64,000 bases of DNA from Euzebya sp051004735 (lineage in GTDB: Bacteria; Actinomycetota; Nitriliruptoria; Euzebyales; Euzebyaceae), in NCBI GenBank assembly GCA_051004735.1, contig JBPCKA010000028.1, forward strand, positions 13,903 to 77,902. The letters run 5' to 3'. Both the position numbers and the translations under genes were made by a program. This document shows, piece by piece, positions 51,891-60,710 of the stretch (positions within the stretch are counted from its first letter, which is position 1; the number at the start of each line of letters is the position of its first letter). The notes beneath the pieces were generated by a model. That model had not been told where the DNA came from. It saw only the letters and a list, made by a program, of their open reading frames with translations, and made no database searches.

Positions 51891-53447
51891 TCACAACGGG
51901 ATGTTGCCGTGTTTGCGCGGGGGGCGAGATTCACGCTTGGACTTGGTCAGCTCCAACGCCTTGATCAGCGCGCTGCGGGTCTGCGCGGGCTCGATGACAT
52001 CATCGACGTATCCGCGCTCGGCGGCGATCCAGGGGGTGGCGAACCGGTCGTTGTAGTAGTCGATGAACTCGCTGCGGGCACTGTCCTTGTCCTCGGCTGC
52101 CGTCAGTTCCTTGCGGTACAGGATGTTGACCGCGCCCTGGGCGCCCATCACGGCGATCTCTGCCGATGGCCACGCCAGGTTGATGTCAGCCCCGACGTGC
52201 TTTGAGCCCATGACGTCATAGGCGCCGCCGTAGGCCTTGCGGGTGATGACGGTCAGCTTGGGGACGGTCGCCTCGCAATAGGCGTACAGCAGTTTGGCGC
52301 CGTGGCGGATGATGCCGCCCCATTCCTGCTCGGTGCCCGGCAGGAAGCCCGGGACGTCCTCGAAGGTGATGATCGGAATGTTGAACGCGTCGCAGGTGCG
52401 CACGAAGCGGGCGCCCTTCTCGCTGGCGGAGATGTCCAACGTTCCCGCCAGCGACATCGGCTGGTTGCCGACGATGCCGACCGGGTGACCGTTCAGCCGG
52501 GCGAACCCGACGACCAGGTTGGTCGCCCAGTGCTGCTGGACCTCGAAGAAGCCCTCGTCATCAACGACCTTGCGGATGATGTCGCGCATGTCGTAGGGGA
52601 CGTTGTTTGAGTCCGGCAGGAACGTGTTGAGAGATTCCTCGGCGCGTTCAGCGTCGTCGGTGGGGGGCTCGTAGGGCGGGTCCTCCAGGTTGTTCTGCGG
52701 CAGGAAGCTGAGCAGGTACTGGATGTCGGCGATGCACGCTTCCTCATCGTCGCTGGCGAAGTGGGCCACACCGGACTTGGTGTTGTGGCTCATGGCCCCG
52801 CCCAGTTCCTCCATGCTGACGTCTTCGCCGGTCACGGTCTTGATGACCTCGGGGCCGGTGATGAACATGTGCGAGGTTTCTTTGACCATGAAGATGAAGT
52901 CGGTCATCACCGGGGAGTACACGGCCCCGCCGGCGCAGGGACCCATGATCGCCGAGATCTGCGGGATCACCCCGCTTGCCTGGACGTTGCGGAAAAAGAT
53001 CTCGCCGTAGCCGCCCAGGGCGACCACGCCTTCCTGGATGCGCGCCCCGCACGAGTCGTTCAGCCCGATCATCGGGACACCCATTTTCAGAGCCATGTCC
53101 ATGACCTTGGTGATCTTCTCGGCGAACACCTCACCCAGTGATCCACCGAACACCGTGAAGTCCTGGGCGAAGACGCAGACCTGGCGGCCATCGATGGTGC
53201 CGTAGCCGGTGACGACCCCATCGCCCGGCATCTGCTTGTCCTCAAGCCCAAAGCCGGTGGCCCGGTGGACCGCCAGTCGGTCCATCTCCACAAACGACCC
53301 TTCGTCCAGCAGCAGGCCGATGCGCTCGCGAGCGGTCAGCTTTCCATTGGCATGCTGCTTCTCAACGGCCCGCTCGGACCCGGCATGCAGGGCCTGGTCC
53401 ATCCGGCGGCGAAGCTCGGCCAGCTTTTCTTCAGTGGTAGTCGACAC
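51891..53447 (-). CDS. pccB: Acyl-CoA carboxylase beta subunit (propionyl-CoA carboxylase type)
   Basis: Transfers carboxyl from biotin to acyl-CoA. 518 residues with two crotonase-like lobes: VFGGSLGEVFAEKITKVMDMA, NDSCGARIQEGVVALGGYGE, GPCAGGAVYSPVMTDF in the N-lobe, and FEDVPGFLPGTEQEWGGIIRHGAKLLYAY and KAYGGAYDVMGSKHVGAD in the C-lobe. The Asp in GGAYDVMG is the residue that, in Streptomyces enzymes, goes with propionyl-CoA use, so propionate is a likely substrate. Starts at GTG 53447. Feeds methylmalonyl-CoA to mutB. Confidence 0.93.
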   Translation of the reverse strand: MSTTTEEKLAELRRRMDQALHAGSERAVEKQHANGKLTARERIGLLLDEGSFVEMDRLAVHRATGFGLEDKQMPGDGVVTGYGTIDGRQVCVFAQDFTVFGGSLGEVFAEKITKVMDMALKMGVPMIGLNDSCGARIQEGVVALGGYGEIFFRNVQASGVIPQISAIMGPCAGGAVYSPVMTDFIFMVKETSHMFITGPEVIKTVTGEDVSMEELGGAMSHNTKSGVAHFASDDEEACIADIQYLLSFLPQNNLEDPPYEPPTDDAERAEESLNTFLPDSNNVPYDMRDIIRKVVDDEGFFEVQQHWATNLVVGFARLNGHPVGIVGNQPMSLAGTLDISASEKGARFVRTCDAFNIPIITFEDVPGFLPGTEQEWGGIIRHGAKLLYAYCEATVPKLTVITRKAYGGAYDVMGSKHVGADINLAWPSAEIAVMGAQGAVNILYRKELTAAEDKDSARSEFIDYYNDRFATPWIAAERGYVDDVIEPAQTRSALIKALELTKSKRESRPPRKHGNIPL

Positions 53448-53546
53448 GGATGCGCAGGCTACCGCTGACGGGGTCGGTCCTCCGAGTTGGCACGCGCGCT
53501 CCCTCCTCAGTTCGGTGCATTTGGCCCGTATCCGCGAAGCTGTCTG

Positions 53547-54947
53547 TCAGCCGGCGACCATGTCGTGCGGGGTGAAGGACGTCACCCGGCCAGCGATGGT
53601 GTCCGCTACACCACCCCGGCTCCACAGCGCCAGGATTGGATCCGTGACGGGATCGGGTGCCGCGCGTTCCTTCGCCCGGAGTTCCTCGAGCACCCTGTCC
53701 CCGGACGGCCGGGCGTCCCAACGGGCTTCCCCAATCAGGACCGTCCGACGACCCCTGAGACCGAGCACGTCGATCTGCACCTGCCCGCCACGGGTTGTCC
53801 ACCACTCGCCGTATCGCGTCTCCGGTGGAAGTCGGCCGGCGAGTGCGAGGCGCACGGCATGAGACCGACTCTGATCCTCAAACACCTCGCCCACGTGACG
53901 TTGCCAGCGCCCCTCCCGGGCGGACGCCACACCGTCACCAAGGCCTGCCTCGATCTGTTCAGCGTCCGCCCAAGCCAGTTGGTACCAGCAGTTGAGGAAG
54001 GGATCGAGAATGCGCCACAGCCCCGGTGTTCGGTCTGGCGCGCCTAGCGGGCGACGGTGGGTGATCAGCGTGGCCCGCTGCAGGAGGTCGAGTGGGCGAT
54101 CCAGCCGCTGAGCGGCAGCCTGCTCGATCTCGGAACGACGATGAAGGCCGGAGCCAATGGCGTGGAGTGCGCGGCGGTGTCCGCTTTCGTCGGGAAGGTC
54201 AGCCATGAGCTGCTCTCCGTTGCGCAGGAGCAGCCCGCCGGCGGTGAAGTAGAGGCGGGCCAGATTGGTACGGACATCCTCAGACTGATCCCAGCTGCGA
54301 AGATGGTTTGGGTACCCGCCGCAGGCGGCGTAGGCTTCGACCACGCCTTCGGGGGACAGGTTGGTAAGGACGGTGGCGGCCGTAGGGAGGTCGAAGGGGT
54401 GGATCACGAGTTCGTCGTCAGGTCGACCGAACAGCGCTCCGGAGGATGCGGTGAGCGTGGTCATGGTGGCGACCGACGAACCGGTCAGGACGAGCAGGAT
54501 CCGCGGTTGTCGTTGCTGTCTGCGGACCTCGTCCCAGACCTGCTGGACCTCTCCTGCGAAGCCGGGGTCGGCATCGGTCAGATATGGGACCTCATCGATC
54601 ACGACGGCAATCGGATCCCCCGACGAGGCTGTGCTGAGCAACCAGCGAAGAGCTGCTCCCCAGGACTCGAAGCGGTCAGGCAACCACGGGTCATCCAGCT
54701 GTATTCGCATCCCTCGGACGGCCGCTCGGAGCTGTTGGGTTCGTCCGAGTCCCGGAAGTGCCGTAAGGAACACGGTCCGCGCGAACGGCTTGATGCGTTC
54801 CAACATGTGGGCCAGGAGAAACGTCTTGCCCACCTGGCGACGGCCAGTGACGACGACCAGTCGTGCCGAACCTCCCTGGACGTCAGCCCAAGCGGATTCA
54901 AGCCGAGCCATCTCAGCGGTTCGGTCGATCAACCGGGCAAGTGCCAC
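53547..54947 (-). CDS. ATPase_2 / DUF234-type AAA ATPase
   Basis: A 466-residue ATPase of the archaeal-type AAA class. Walker A is GRRQVGKT (35-42), Walker B is AVVIDEVPYL near 115-125, and sensor-like LVLTGSSVATM follows. The C-terminal half has winged-helix and DUF234 character (LLQRATLITHRRPLG, WRILDPFLNCWYQ, VGEVFEDQSRSHA, and VLIGEARWDARPSGDRVLEELR with a nuclease-like E-x-R/K). Related proteins occur beside toxins and CRISPR loci. Transcribed away from the cas operon with a shared 166-bp gap. Confidence 0.75.
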   Translation of the reverse strand: MALARLIDRTAEMARLESAWADVQGGSARLVVVTGRRQVGKTFLLAHMLERIKPFARTVFLTALPGLGRTQQLRAAVRGMRIQLDDPWLPDRFESWGAALRWLLSTASSGDPIAVVIDEVPYLTDADPGFAGEVQQVWDEVRRQQRQPRILLVLTGSSVATMTTLTASSGALFGRPDDELVIHPFDLPTAATVLTNLSPEGVVEAYAACGGYPNHLRSWDQSEDVRTNLARLYFTAGGLLLRNGEQLMADLPDESGHRRALHAIGSGLHRRSEIEQAAAQRLDRPLDLLQRATLITHRRPLGAPDRTPGLWRILDPFLNCWYQLAWADAEQIEAGLGDGVASAREGRWQRHVGEVFEDQSRSHAVRLALAGRLPPETRYGEWWTTRGGQVQIDVLGLRGRRTVLIGEARWDARPSGDRVLEELRAKERAAPDPVTDPILALWSRGGVADTIAGRVTSFTPHDMVAG

Positions 54948-55113
54948 GGAATACAGCGTACACAGCCGATGCGCCCCTTGACAATTGTCAGAACCAAGAA
55001 CAGCCTTGTAACCAAGCTGGCCCTCATTGTGGTGTTACCAGGCTCTTCATGCCCATGCGAAGCCGAACAAAGCTTCTTGCCAGCGACATCCGACTCGGAC
55101 ACGGAGGTATCCC
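54948..55113. promoter_or_regulatory. Divergent promoter region of cas operon and ATPase
   Basis: A 166-bp gap. It contains a perfect 12-bp palindrome TGACAATTGTCA at 54979-54990, overlapping a consensus -35 hexamer TTGACA (54978-54983) on the plus strand. The palindrome would allow one regulator to bind and control both genes. The element CCCTTGACAATT recurs in the CRISPR leader. A good -10 at ideal spacing is not obvious. GGAGG precedes the csb1 ATG. Confidence 0.6.
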
Positions 55114-56316
55114 ATGCCAGCTGACATTCCCACCCTGTACAAGCGCATCGCGGCTGCGGCGAGTTTTGAAGGGGCAGACGCCGCTATCCGTATCCATGCG
55201 GAGTACGAGCCCATCGGGGGTCCGACTGACAAGATCTCGCCACCTACCTATCCGGTCGGAGACGACAAGACCCCGCCCTACCTACTGGAGGACCGGTACG
55301 GCCCCGACGGCGAGGTCGAGCACACCGTCCTGCTCGACAGCCGTCAGTCTCAGGCCAACCGCTGTGAGGAGGCGTTGCAGTCCGCGATCGACGCCGGCGA
55401 GGTGTCGATCCCTCACCTGTCGCTTGAGACCATCGCCCATGGACGCACGATCCGCATCACGTCGCTGCAGGCACCGCACCGTTCCAGGGACGCCTATTAC
55501 CGCGATTCCGAGACGGCCGATGGCACGCGCTTCGACGACACTTCCGTCGGCGCACTGCTGAAGGGCGTGACTCCGGAAGACGCCACGCCGCTGTACCGCC
55601 ACGCGCCAACCGATTTGGTCTATGGCGTCTGGGACTCTCACCGCAAACTGCGTCTGGCGCCCCGGTTCCCCCGCGTCTACACGTCCGAGATCGTGGGCTA
55701 CGGGGTCCAAGCGGGCCGGCGGGCTGCTGGTCGATCCGACCTGATCGTCTCGGGGGCAAAGAGGGTCATGCCGACCGATGAAGGCTCGTTCGCACTCGGG
55801 GATGGGAAAGGATCGAAGAAGCTTTCGGAGATGGGACACGGGTCGATTCCTCCCGGCGAAACGGTCACGCGCAACAGACAGACCGTGCTGACCCCGGGAG
55901 GGGTGACAGTGCGCCGTATCGATCGGCACGCCTCACTCGGGTTTGCCGGGCTTGCCCGTGTCGCGTTTGGCGATTCGCTGACGCGTGAGGGAGCTCGGGC
56001 GGCGCGAGCAGCCTTGGCCTGTGTCGCGCTTGCCGGCGACCGTCTGGCGTTCGGCCGACCGGCAGTGTTTCTTCGCAGTGGATGTGAACTGTTGCTGATC
56101 GATGAGCAGATGGCCTGGATTGGTCGAGGTAATCGAGACGGCGATGACCTAGAACTCAGTCCTGACGAGGCTGTCGAGCTGGTGACTCATGCGATCGGAC
56201 GCGCCCTGGACGCAGACGCAAACTGGTCTGGCGACATCGTGACAGTCCGTCCACACGCGGCACTCCAGGACGTGATTGAGGAGTCGTTCTTCGCGGTCCC
56301 CAGTGAGGAGGAATAG
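55114..56316 (+). CDS. csb1: CRISPR type I-G Cas7 (Csb1)
   Basis: Backbone subunit of the type I-G (former I-U) Cascade complex that coats the crRNA. 400 residues, GSU0053/Csb1 family: SLETIAHGRTIRITSLQAPHR, DLVYGVWDSHRKLRLAPRFPR with the Cas7 RNA-binding region, YTSEIVGYGVQAGRRAAGRSD, and the repeated HASLGFAGLARVAFGD segment of the RAMP-like fold. GGAGG 7 nt before the ATG supports the start. First gene of the operon csb1-csb2-cas3-cas8-like-cas4/1-cas2, 3 nt before csb2. Confidence 0.9.
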   Translation: MPADIPTLYKRIAAAASFEGADAAIRIHAEYEPIGGPTDKISPPTYPVGDDKTPPYLLEDRYGPDGEVEHTVLLDSRQSQANRCEEALQSAIDAGEVSIPHLSLETIAHGRTIRITSLQAPHRSRDAYYRDSETADGTRFDDTSVGALLKGVTPEDATPLYRHAPTDLVYGVWDSHRKLRLAPRFPRVYTSEIVGYGVQAGRRAAGRSDLIVSGAKRVMPTDEGSFALGDGKGSKKLSEMGHGSIPPGETVTRNRQTVLTPGGVTVRRIDRHASLGFAGLARVAFGDSLTREGARAARAALACVALAGDRLAFGRPAVFLRSGCELLLIDEQMAWIGRGNRDGDDLELSPDEAVELVTHAIGRALDADANWSGDIVTVRPHAALQDVIEESFFAVPSEEE

Positions 56317-56319
56317 GCG

Positions 56320-57711
56320 ATGTTCACCATCGAGGTGGCGTTGCTGGAGCCGGTGTATGAGGCCTCGTTGGATTCCGGGCCGGAATGGCCGCCCCACCCT
56401 GACCGCGTGTACTGCGCACTGGTCGGGGTTGCGCGACCAGGCACAACTGATGACGACGCGCTGCGGTGGTTGGAACAGCAGCCGCCCCCCGAGGTCTTCG
56501 CGCCGGCTGCTATCCCCTCGACCCTCAGCGCGTATGTGCCGACGAACGCCGTACAACCCACGACCAAGTCGAACCGCGTGGGCCGAACGAACGGTGAACG
56601 AATCTGGCACCGCCATCATTTGGCCGGGAATACCGTGATATTTCGGTGGCCGGATGCGGTGCCGGACCCGATGAAGACGCAAGTCTTGAGGAATCTGGCT
56701 GAGCGGGTCCCGTACCTGGGCCGTGCGAGTTCGCCAGCGCTCCTGTCGGTTAGTGACGCCGACACCCACCCCGGCACCCTCACACCCCTGGTTCCTCGGG
56801 CCGACGGAAGTAACCGGCTACGTGTGCCGTACGCGGGCAAACTGGCTGCGCTGCGAGACGCCTACGAGGCTGGCGATGCTGCTCGCACGACCGCGCGATG
56901 GACGTTCTATGGCCCGCCAATTGATCATGAGCCGCCGGTCGAGGCGGTAGCGCCGGCGTATCCAGACCTGTTGACGCTCGCCTTTCCGTCAGGCAGCGCA
57001 CTGGATGGACGTCTGGCTGTCCGCATTGCGACGGCATTTCGCAAGGCGGTGTTGCAACGCCTTGGTACCGAGTTCAATGAGGAGGAGTTGGCCCTTGTCC
57101 ATGGTCACAGACCGACGAACGACATCCGACGGCAGTGTGCATTTCTTTGCTTGCCGTTCGTCGGCGGCCCTCACGCGACCGGCCAGATCCACGGGGTCGC
57201 GGTCGCGCTGTCACCCGATTTGTCACCTGATGTTCGCCTAGGCCTATTGCGCGCCGCAGGAATGTCCCTGGACCATGCCGGTATACCTGCACTCGAAATC
57301 CCCGGGCTAGCGACCCTTGCGTTGTCGGACCCTGTCGCGGCCGGTGATCGTCGCCTCGTCGTCGACCGTGATCGCTGGACTCGTCCCAGTCGGACGTGGA
57401 CGACCGCGCTCCCAATCGTGCTGGACCGCTATCCAAAGTCGCTCGCGGACGTCCCAGCTCACGTCACCGAAGGGTGCCTGATGGCTGGCTATCCGGCACC
57501 CGACGCCGTGGAGCACCTGGCACAGCCGCTGCTCCAGGGCGTACCGCGTTTCCGACGCAGCGATCTCCGTCGTCGCCGGAGCGATCCTGCTCGTCCCGCT
57601 GTCCATGTCCGTCTGCGCTTCGCTGATCCCGTCCCCGGCCCTGTGGTCATAGGCAACATGCGCCATTTGGGATTGGGCCTATGCGCACCCGTGGGGAAGG
57701 AGAACCCATGA
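56320..57711 (+). CDS. csb2: CRISPR type I-G Cas5/Cas6 protein (Csb2)
   Basis: Csb2 (GSU0054 family), proposed to combine Cas5 (crRNA 5'-end cap) and Cas6 (pre-crRNA cleavage) roles. 463 residues. The N-terminus FTIEVALLEPVYEAS leads a RAMP ferredoxin fold; WPPHPDRVYCALVGVA is the typical early motif with Pro-x-x-Arg. The C-terminal half has a Gly-rich RAMP loop-like SVDRD area and ends VHVRLRFADPVPGPVVIGNMRHLGLGLCAP, which resembles the C-terminal Gly-rich loop of Cas6. Overlaps cas3 as ATGA. Confidence 0.88.
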   Translation: MFTIEVALLEPVYEASLDSGPEWPPHPDRVYCALVGVARPGTTDDDALRWLEQQPPPEVFAPAAIPSTLSAYVPTNAVQPTTKSNRVGRTNGERIWHRHHLAGNTVIFRWPDAVPDPMKTQVLRNLAERVPYLGRASSPALLSVSDADTHPGTLTPLVPRADGSNRLRVPYAGKLAALRDAYEAGDAARTTARWTFYGPPIDHEPPVEAVAPAYPDLLTLAFPSGSALDGRLAVRIATAFRKAVLQRLGTEFNEEELALVHGHRPTNDIRRQCAFLCLPFVGGPHATGQIHGVAVALSPDLSPDVRLGLLRAAGMSLDHAGIPALEIPGLATLALSDPVAAGDRRLVVDRDRWTRPSRTWTTALPIVLDRYPKSLADVPAHVTEGCLMAGYPAPDAVEHLAQPLLQGVPRFRRSDLRRRRSDPARPAVHVRLRFADPVPGPVVIGNMRHLGLGLCAPVGKENP

Positions 57712-60710
57712 CGCTGGACCTTGCGGACTTCCCGGCCTTCTTCCGGGCGGTCCACGACGGAAATGACCCCTTCGCCTGGCAGGTTGCGCTGATGGAACGC
57801 GTCGCCACCCAGGGGTGGCCTGAGGTCATCGACGTCCCCACGGGGATGGGCAAGACAGCGGTGATCGATGTCAGCATCTTCAACCTGGCATTGCAGGCCG
57901 ATTGGGCTGCGGCGGACAGGACCGCTCCCACCCGAACCTTCGTCATCGTCGACCGACGCCTGATCGTGGACCAGACTCACCGGCACGCGCAAAGCATCGC
58001 CGCGGTGCTGGATGGCATCGATCCCGACGGCGACGCGTCGACGCAGGTTGCTGCTGAGGTCGGGGCCCGACTGCGGCGCCTCGCAGTCGGATCGGTTGAC
58101 TGCCGGGCGCTGGCAGTGGTCAGGATGCGGGGCGGGACAACGTGGGACGCTCGGTGGCTGCGCTCCCCGGCACAGCCGGCGATCATCACGGGAACCGTCG
58201 ACCAACTGGGAAGTCGGCTGCTGTTCCGTGGCTACGGGGTCAGCGAGTACAGCCGTCCGATCGACGCTGCCTTGGTCGGCACCGACCGGCTGATCATCTT
58301 GGATGAGGCTCACCTTGCATGGCCGCTCGTGCAAACGCTTCACGCCGTTGACCGACATGAGTCCCGAGCCGTGTCCCCGCCGTTGGGACAGCGCCATCCC
58401 GCGCCGATCCTGATGTCCGCCACGCCCCCGCAGGGCAAGGATGCACCGACAGATGTGTTGCGTCTCGACCCGTCGGCTGAGACGTCGGCCGCTGCGCTAG
58501 CCCGTTTGGGCGCGGTGCGGCAGGTGCGCCTCCTTGACCTCACGACGACCGCGAAGGAGGACCAGGGGGCAGCCTTGGTCACCGCAATGTCATCGGTTGC
58601 TGAACAGATGCTGAGGGATGGCTCGGCCCCCACGATGCTCGTCATCGCGAACACCGTTGGAACCGCCAGGGCTCTGTTTGCGCGGCTTCGTCCACCGGAC
58701 GATTCCCTTGAGGTGGCGCTTCTCATCGGCCGCGTGCGGCCAATTGATGCTGGTCGGATCGTCCGGGACCACCTCGCTGCGTTGGCGGCCGGGAATGACT
58801 ATGGCCAACGAGAGCGACCACTCGTGCTCGTTGCCACCCAGACGGTTGAGGTGGGCGCGGACATCGACGTTGCTGCACTGGTCACCGAGGCCGCTCCGAT
58901 AGACGCGCTGCTGCAACGCCTTGGGCGTCTGGATCGCCGGGGCGCCCTGGGCACTTCGACCGCGGTGGTCGTGCACAGCAGTCGACTCCATGAGGACGCC
59001 CCGGTCTACGGTCAGGCAACAGCGAGAACCTGGACGTGGTTGACGGAGAAGGCTGGGAGTCCCACCCCGACCAAGCCCTCGGCCGTCATCAAGTCACTGC
59101 GGACCTCGCCGATTATCGATCTGGGGCCACGGTCGCTGGCGGCACTGCTGGAGCCTGGTGAGTTGGCAGGGATGGCTGCGGAGGCCACGCCGGCCCCGGT
59201 GGTGCTGGGCCCGGTCATCGACGCGTGGGCCCAAACCAGCCCGTCCCCGGACCCGGACCAAGACGTTGCACCGTTCTTGCACGGCCTCATCAGGGGCCGG
59301 GCAGAGGTCGGTATCTGCTGGCGGGCGGATCTGCCAACACTGTCGCTGACAGATGGCATCGAGGCGTGGCGCGAGGAGCTTCGGACCGCCCCACCATCGG
59401 CGCATGAGCAGGTGGTCGTGCCGATCGGCGAGGCCCGACGCTTCCTGAACGGACAACAGACCCCCGGTGGCGCCGACATCGAGGGTGATGAGGAGGAAGG
59501 TGACTGGGATCAAGGGACTGATCGACAGCCGTTGGTCGGCGTGATCATAGGTGCTGGCGGCGAGGTGCGTCCGGCTACCGGTCGCGATGTGCGGCCCGGG
59601 GAGACGGTCGTCCTAGCGGCGGATTCAGGCGGGTACGACGGCTGGGGTTGGACTGGGCTGCCGCACGAGGGAGATGTCTGCGATGTTGCCGACCTCGACA
59701 TCGGCCGACGGACTAGACTGCGACTGCGCGACGGGATCTTGGAGGGTCTGCTCGGTCCACGAGGTGAGGGTGCCCCCTCGGTGAGCATCGCTGGCATGGA
59801 TGATCCGGACCATGATCCAACCGAGACGATCGACGTGGTGCGACGTGCGGCCCTAGCCCGACCGGGTCCATTTACGACGGACTTGATTGCCCTGACCAAA
59901 GCCCTGCCGTCCAGGCCGAAGATTCGTGTGGCCAACGGACGGGCGCGCGGCCGGGGATGGATGGTCCTCGATGGCGGTGCCCGCTCAGCCCCGAGCCTGG
60001 TCGCTGACCGCGGTGACGGCACGGACAGTGACGCCAGGTCCCCTGTCGTCTCGAGCGGTGCCGCATCCCCGGTGGACCTCGAAACGCACCTACGGGACGT
60101 GGAGGCGCGCGCCCGCCTGGTCGGTTCCGCAATGGGGCTGGATCAGCGACTTGTGGCGACGCTGGCCTTGGCAGGCCTTGCACACGACCTTGGGAAGGCC
60201 GATCCGCGTTTCCAGATCGAGTTGTACGGCGGGGATAGGCTGCGAGCGGAGGCAACGGGCCGGCTGCTGGCGAAGTCTGGCATGGCCAGCGACGACCCGG
60301 CCTCCTTCCGCAGGGCCCGTCGACTGAGCGGTCTACCGAGCGGTTTCCGGCACGAGGCTGTGTCAGCATTGCTTCTCGACCAGATCCTGTCGATCGCCCC
60401 AGAAATCGCAAGCGACCTCGACACGGACCTCCTCGTGCATCTCGTTGCCAGTCATCACGGTCGGGGTCGTCCCCTGCCCGCGGCGGTTAAGGAGAACACG
60501 CCGATTCAGGTGAGCGCGCATCTGCCAGGCGGTGGTGCCGCCTCCGAGGTGAGCACCGCGGCCATGGGAGTGGACTGGGACTCACCCTCACGCTTCCTCC
60601 GGTTGGGCAGGGCCTATGGGTGGTGGGGACTGGCCTTGCTGGAGACGGTACTGAGATTGGCTGACATGGAGGTCTCGCGAGAGTATGAGCTGGTGGAGGC
60701 CCCGTCATGA
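57708..60710 (+). CDS. cas3: CRISPR type I-G Cas3 helicase with C-terminal HD nuclease
   Basis: Helicase-nuclease that degrades target DNA after Cascade binding. 1000 residues. Superfamily-2 helicase: Walker A DVPTGMGKT at about 43-50, DRRLIVDQTH (motif Ia), DEAH at 199-202, SATPP (motif III), VATQTVEVGADID (motif V) and QRLGRLDRRG (motif VI). The HD nuclease lies at the C-terminus (AHDLGKADPRF at about 825-835, later H in LVASHHGRGRPLP), which is the type I-G order rather than the N-terminal HD of other type I systems. Coupled on both sides by ATGA overlaps. Confidence 0.92.
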   Translation: MTLDLADFPAFFRAVHDGNDPFAWQVALMERVATQGWPEVIDVPTGMGKTAVIDVSIFNLALQADWAAADRTAPTRTFVIVDRRLIVDQTHRHAQSIAAVLDGIDPDGDASTQVAAEVGARLRRLAVGSVDCRALAVVRMRGGTTWDARWLRSPAQPAIITGTVDQLGSRLLFRGYGVSEYSRPIDAALVGTDRLIILDEAHLAWPLVQTLHAVDRHESRAVSPPLGQRHPAPILMSATPPQGKDAPTDVLRLDPSAETSAAALARLGAVRQVRLLDLTTTAKEDQGAALVTAMSSVAEQMLRDGSAPTMLVIANTVGTARALFARLRPPDDSLEVALLIGRVRPIDAGRIVRDHLAALAAGNDYGQRERPLVLVATQTVEVGADIDVAALVTEAAPIDALLQRLGRLDRRGALGTSTAVVVHSSRLHEDAPVYGQATARTWTWLTEKAGSPTPTKPSAVIKSLRTSPIIDLGPRSLAALLEPGELAGMAAEATPAPVVLGPVIDAWAQTSPSPDPDQDVAPFLHGLIRGRAEVGICWRADLPTLSLTDGIEAWREELRTAPPSAHEQVVVPIGEARRFLNGQQTPGGADIEGDEEEGDWDQGTDRQPLVGVIIGAGGEVRPATGRDVRPGETVVLAADSGGYDGWGWTGLPHEGDVCDVADLDIGRRTRLRLRDGILEGLLGPRGEGAPSVSIAGMDDPDHDPTETIDVVRRAALARPGPFTTDLIALTKALPSRPKIRVANGRARGRGWMVLDGGARSAPSLVADRGDGTDSDARSPVVSSGAASPVDLETHLRDVEARARLVGSAMGLDQRLVATLALAGLAHDLGKADPRFQIELYGGDRLRAEATGRLLAKSGMASDDPASFRRARRLSGLPSGFRHEAVSALLLDQILSIAPEIASDLDTDLLVHLVASHHGRGRPLPAAVKENTPIQVSAHLPGGGAASEVSTAAMGVDWDSPSRFLRLGRAYGWWGLALLETVLRLADMEVSREYELVEAPS

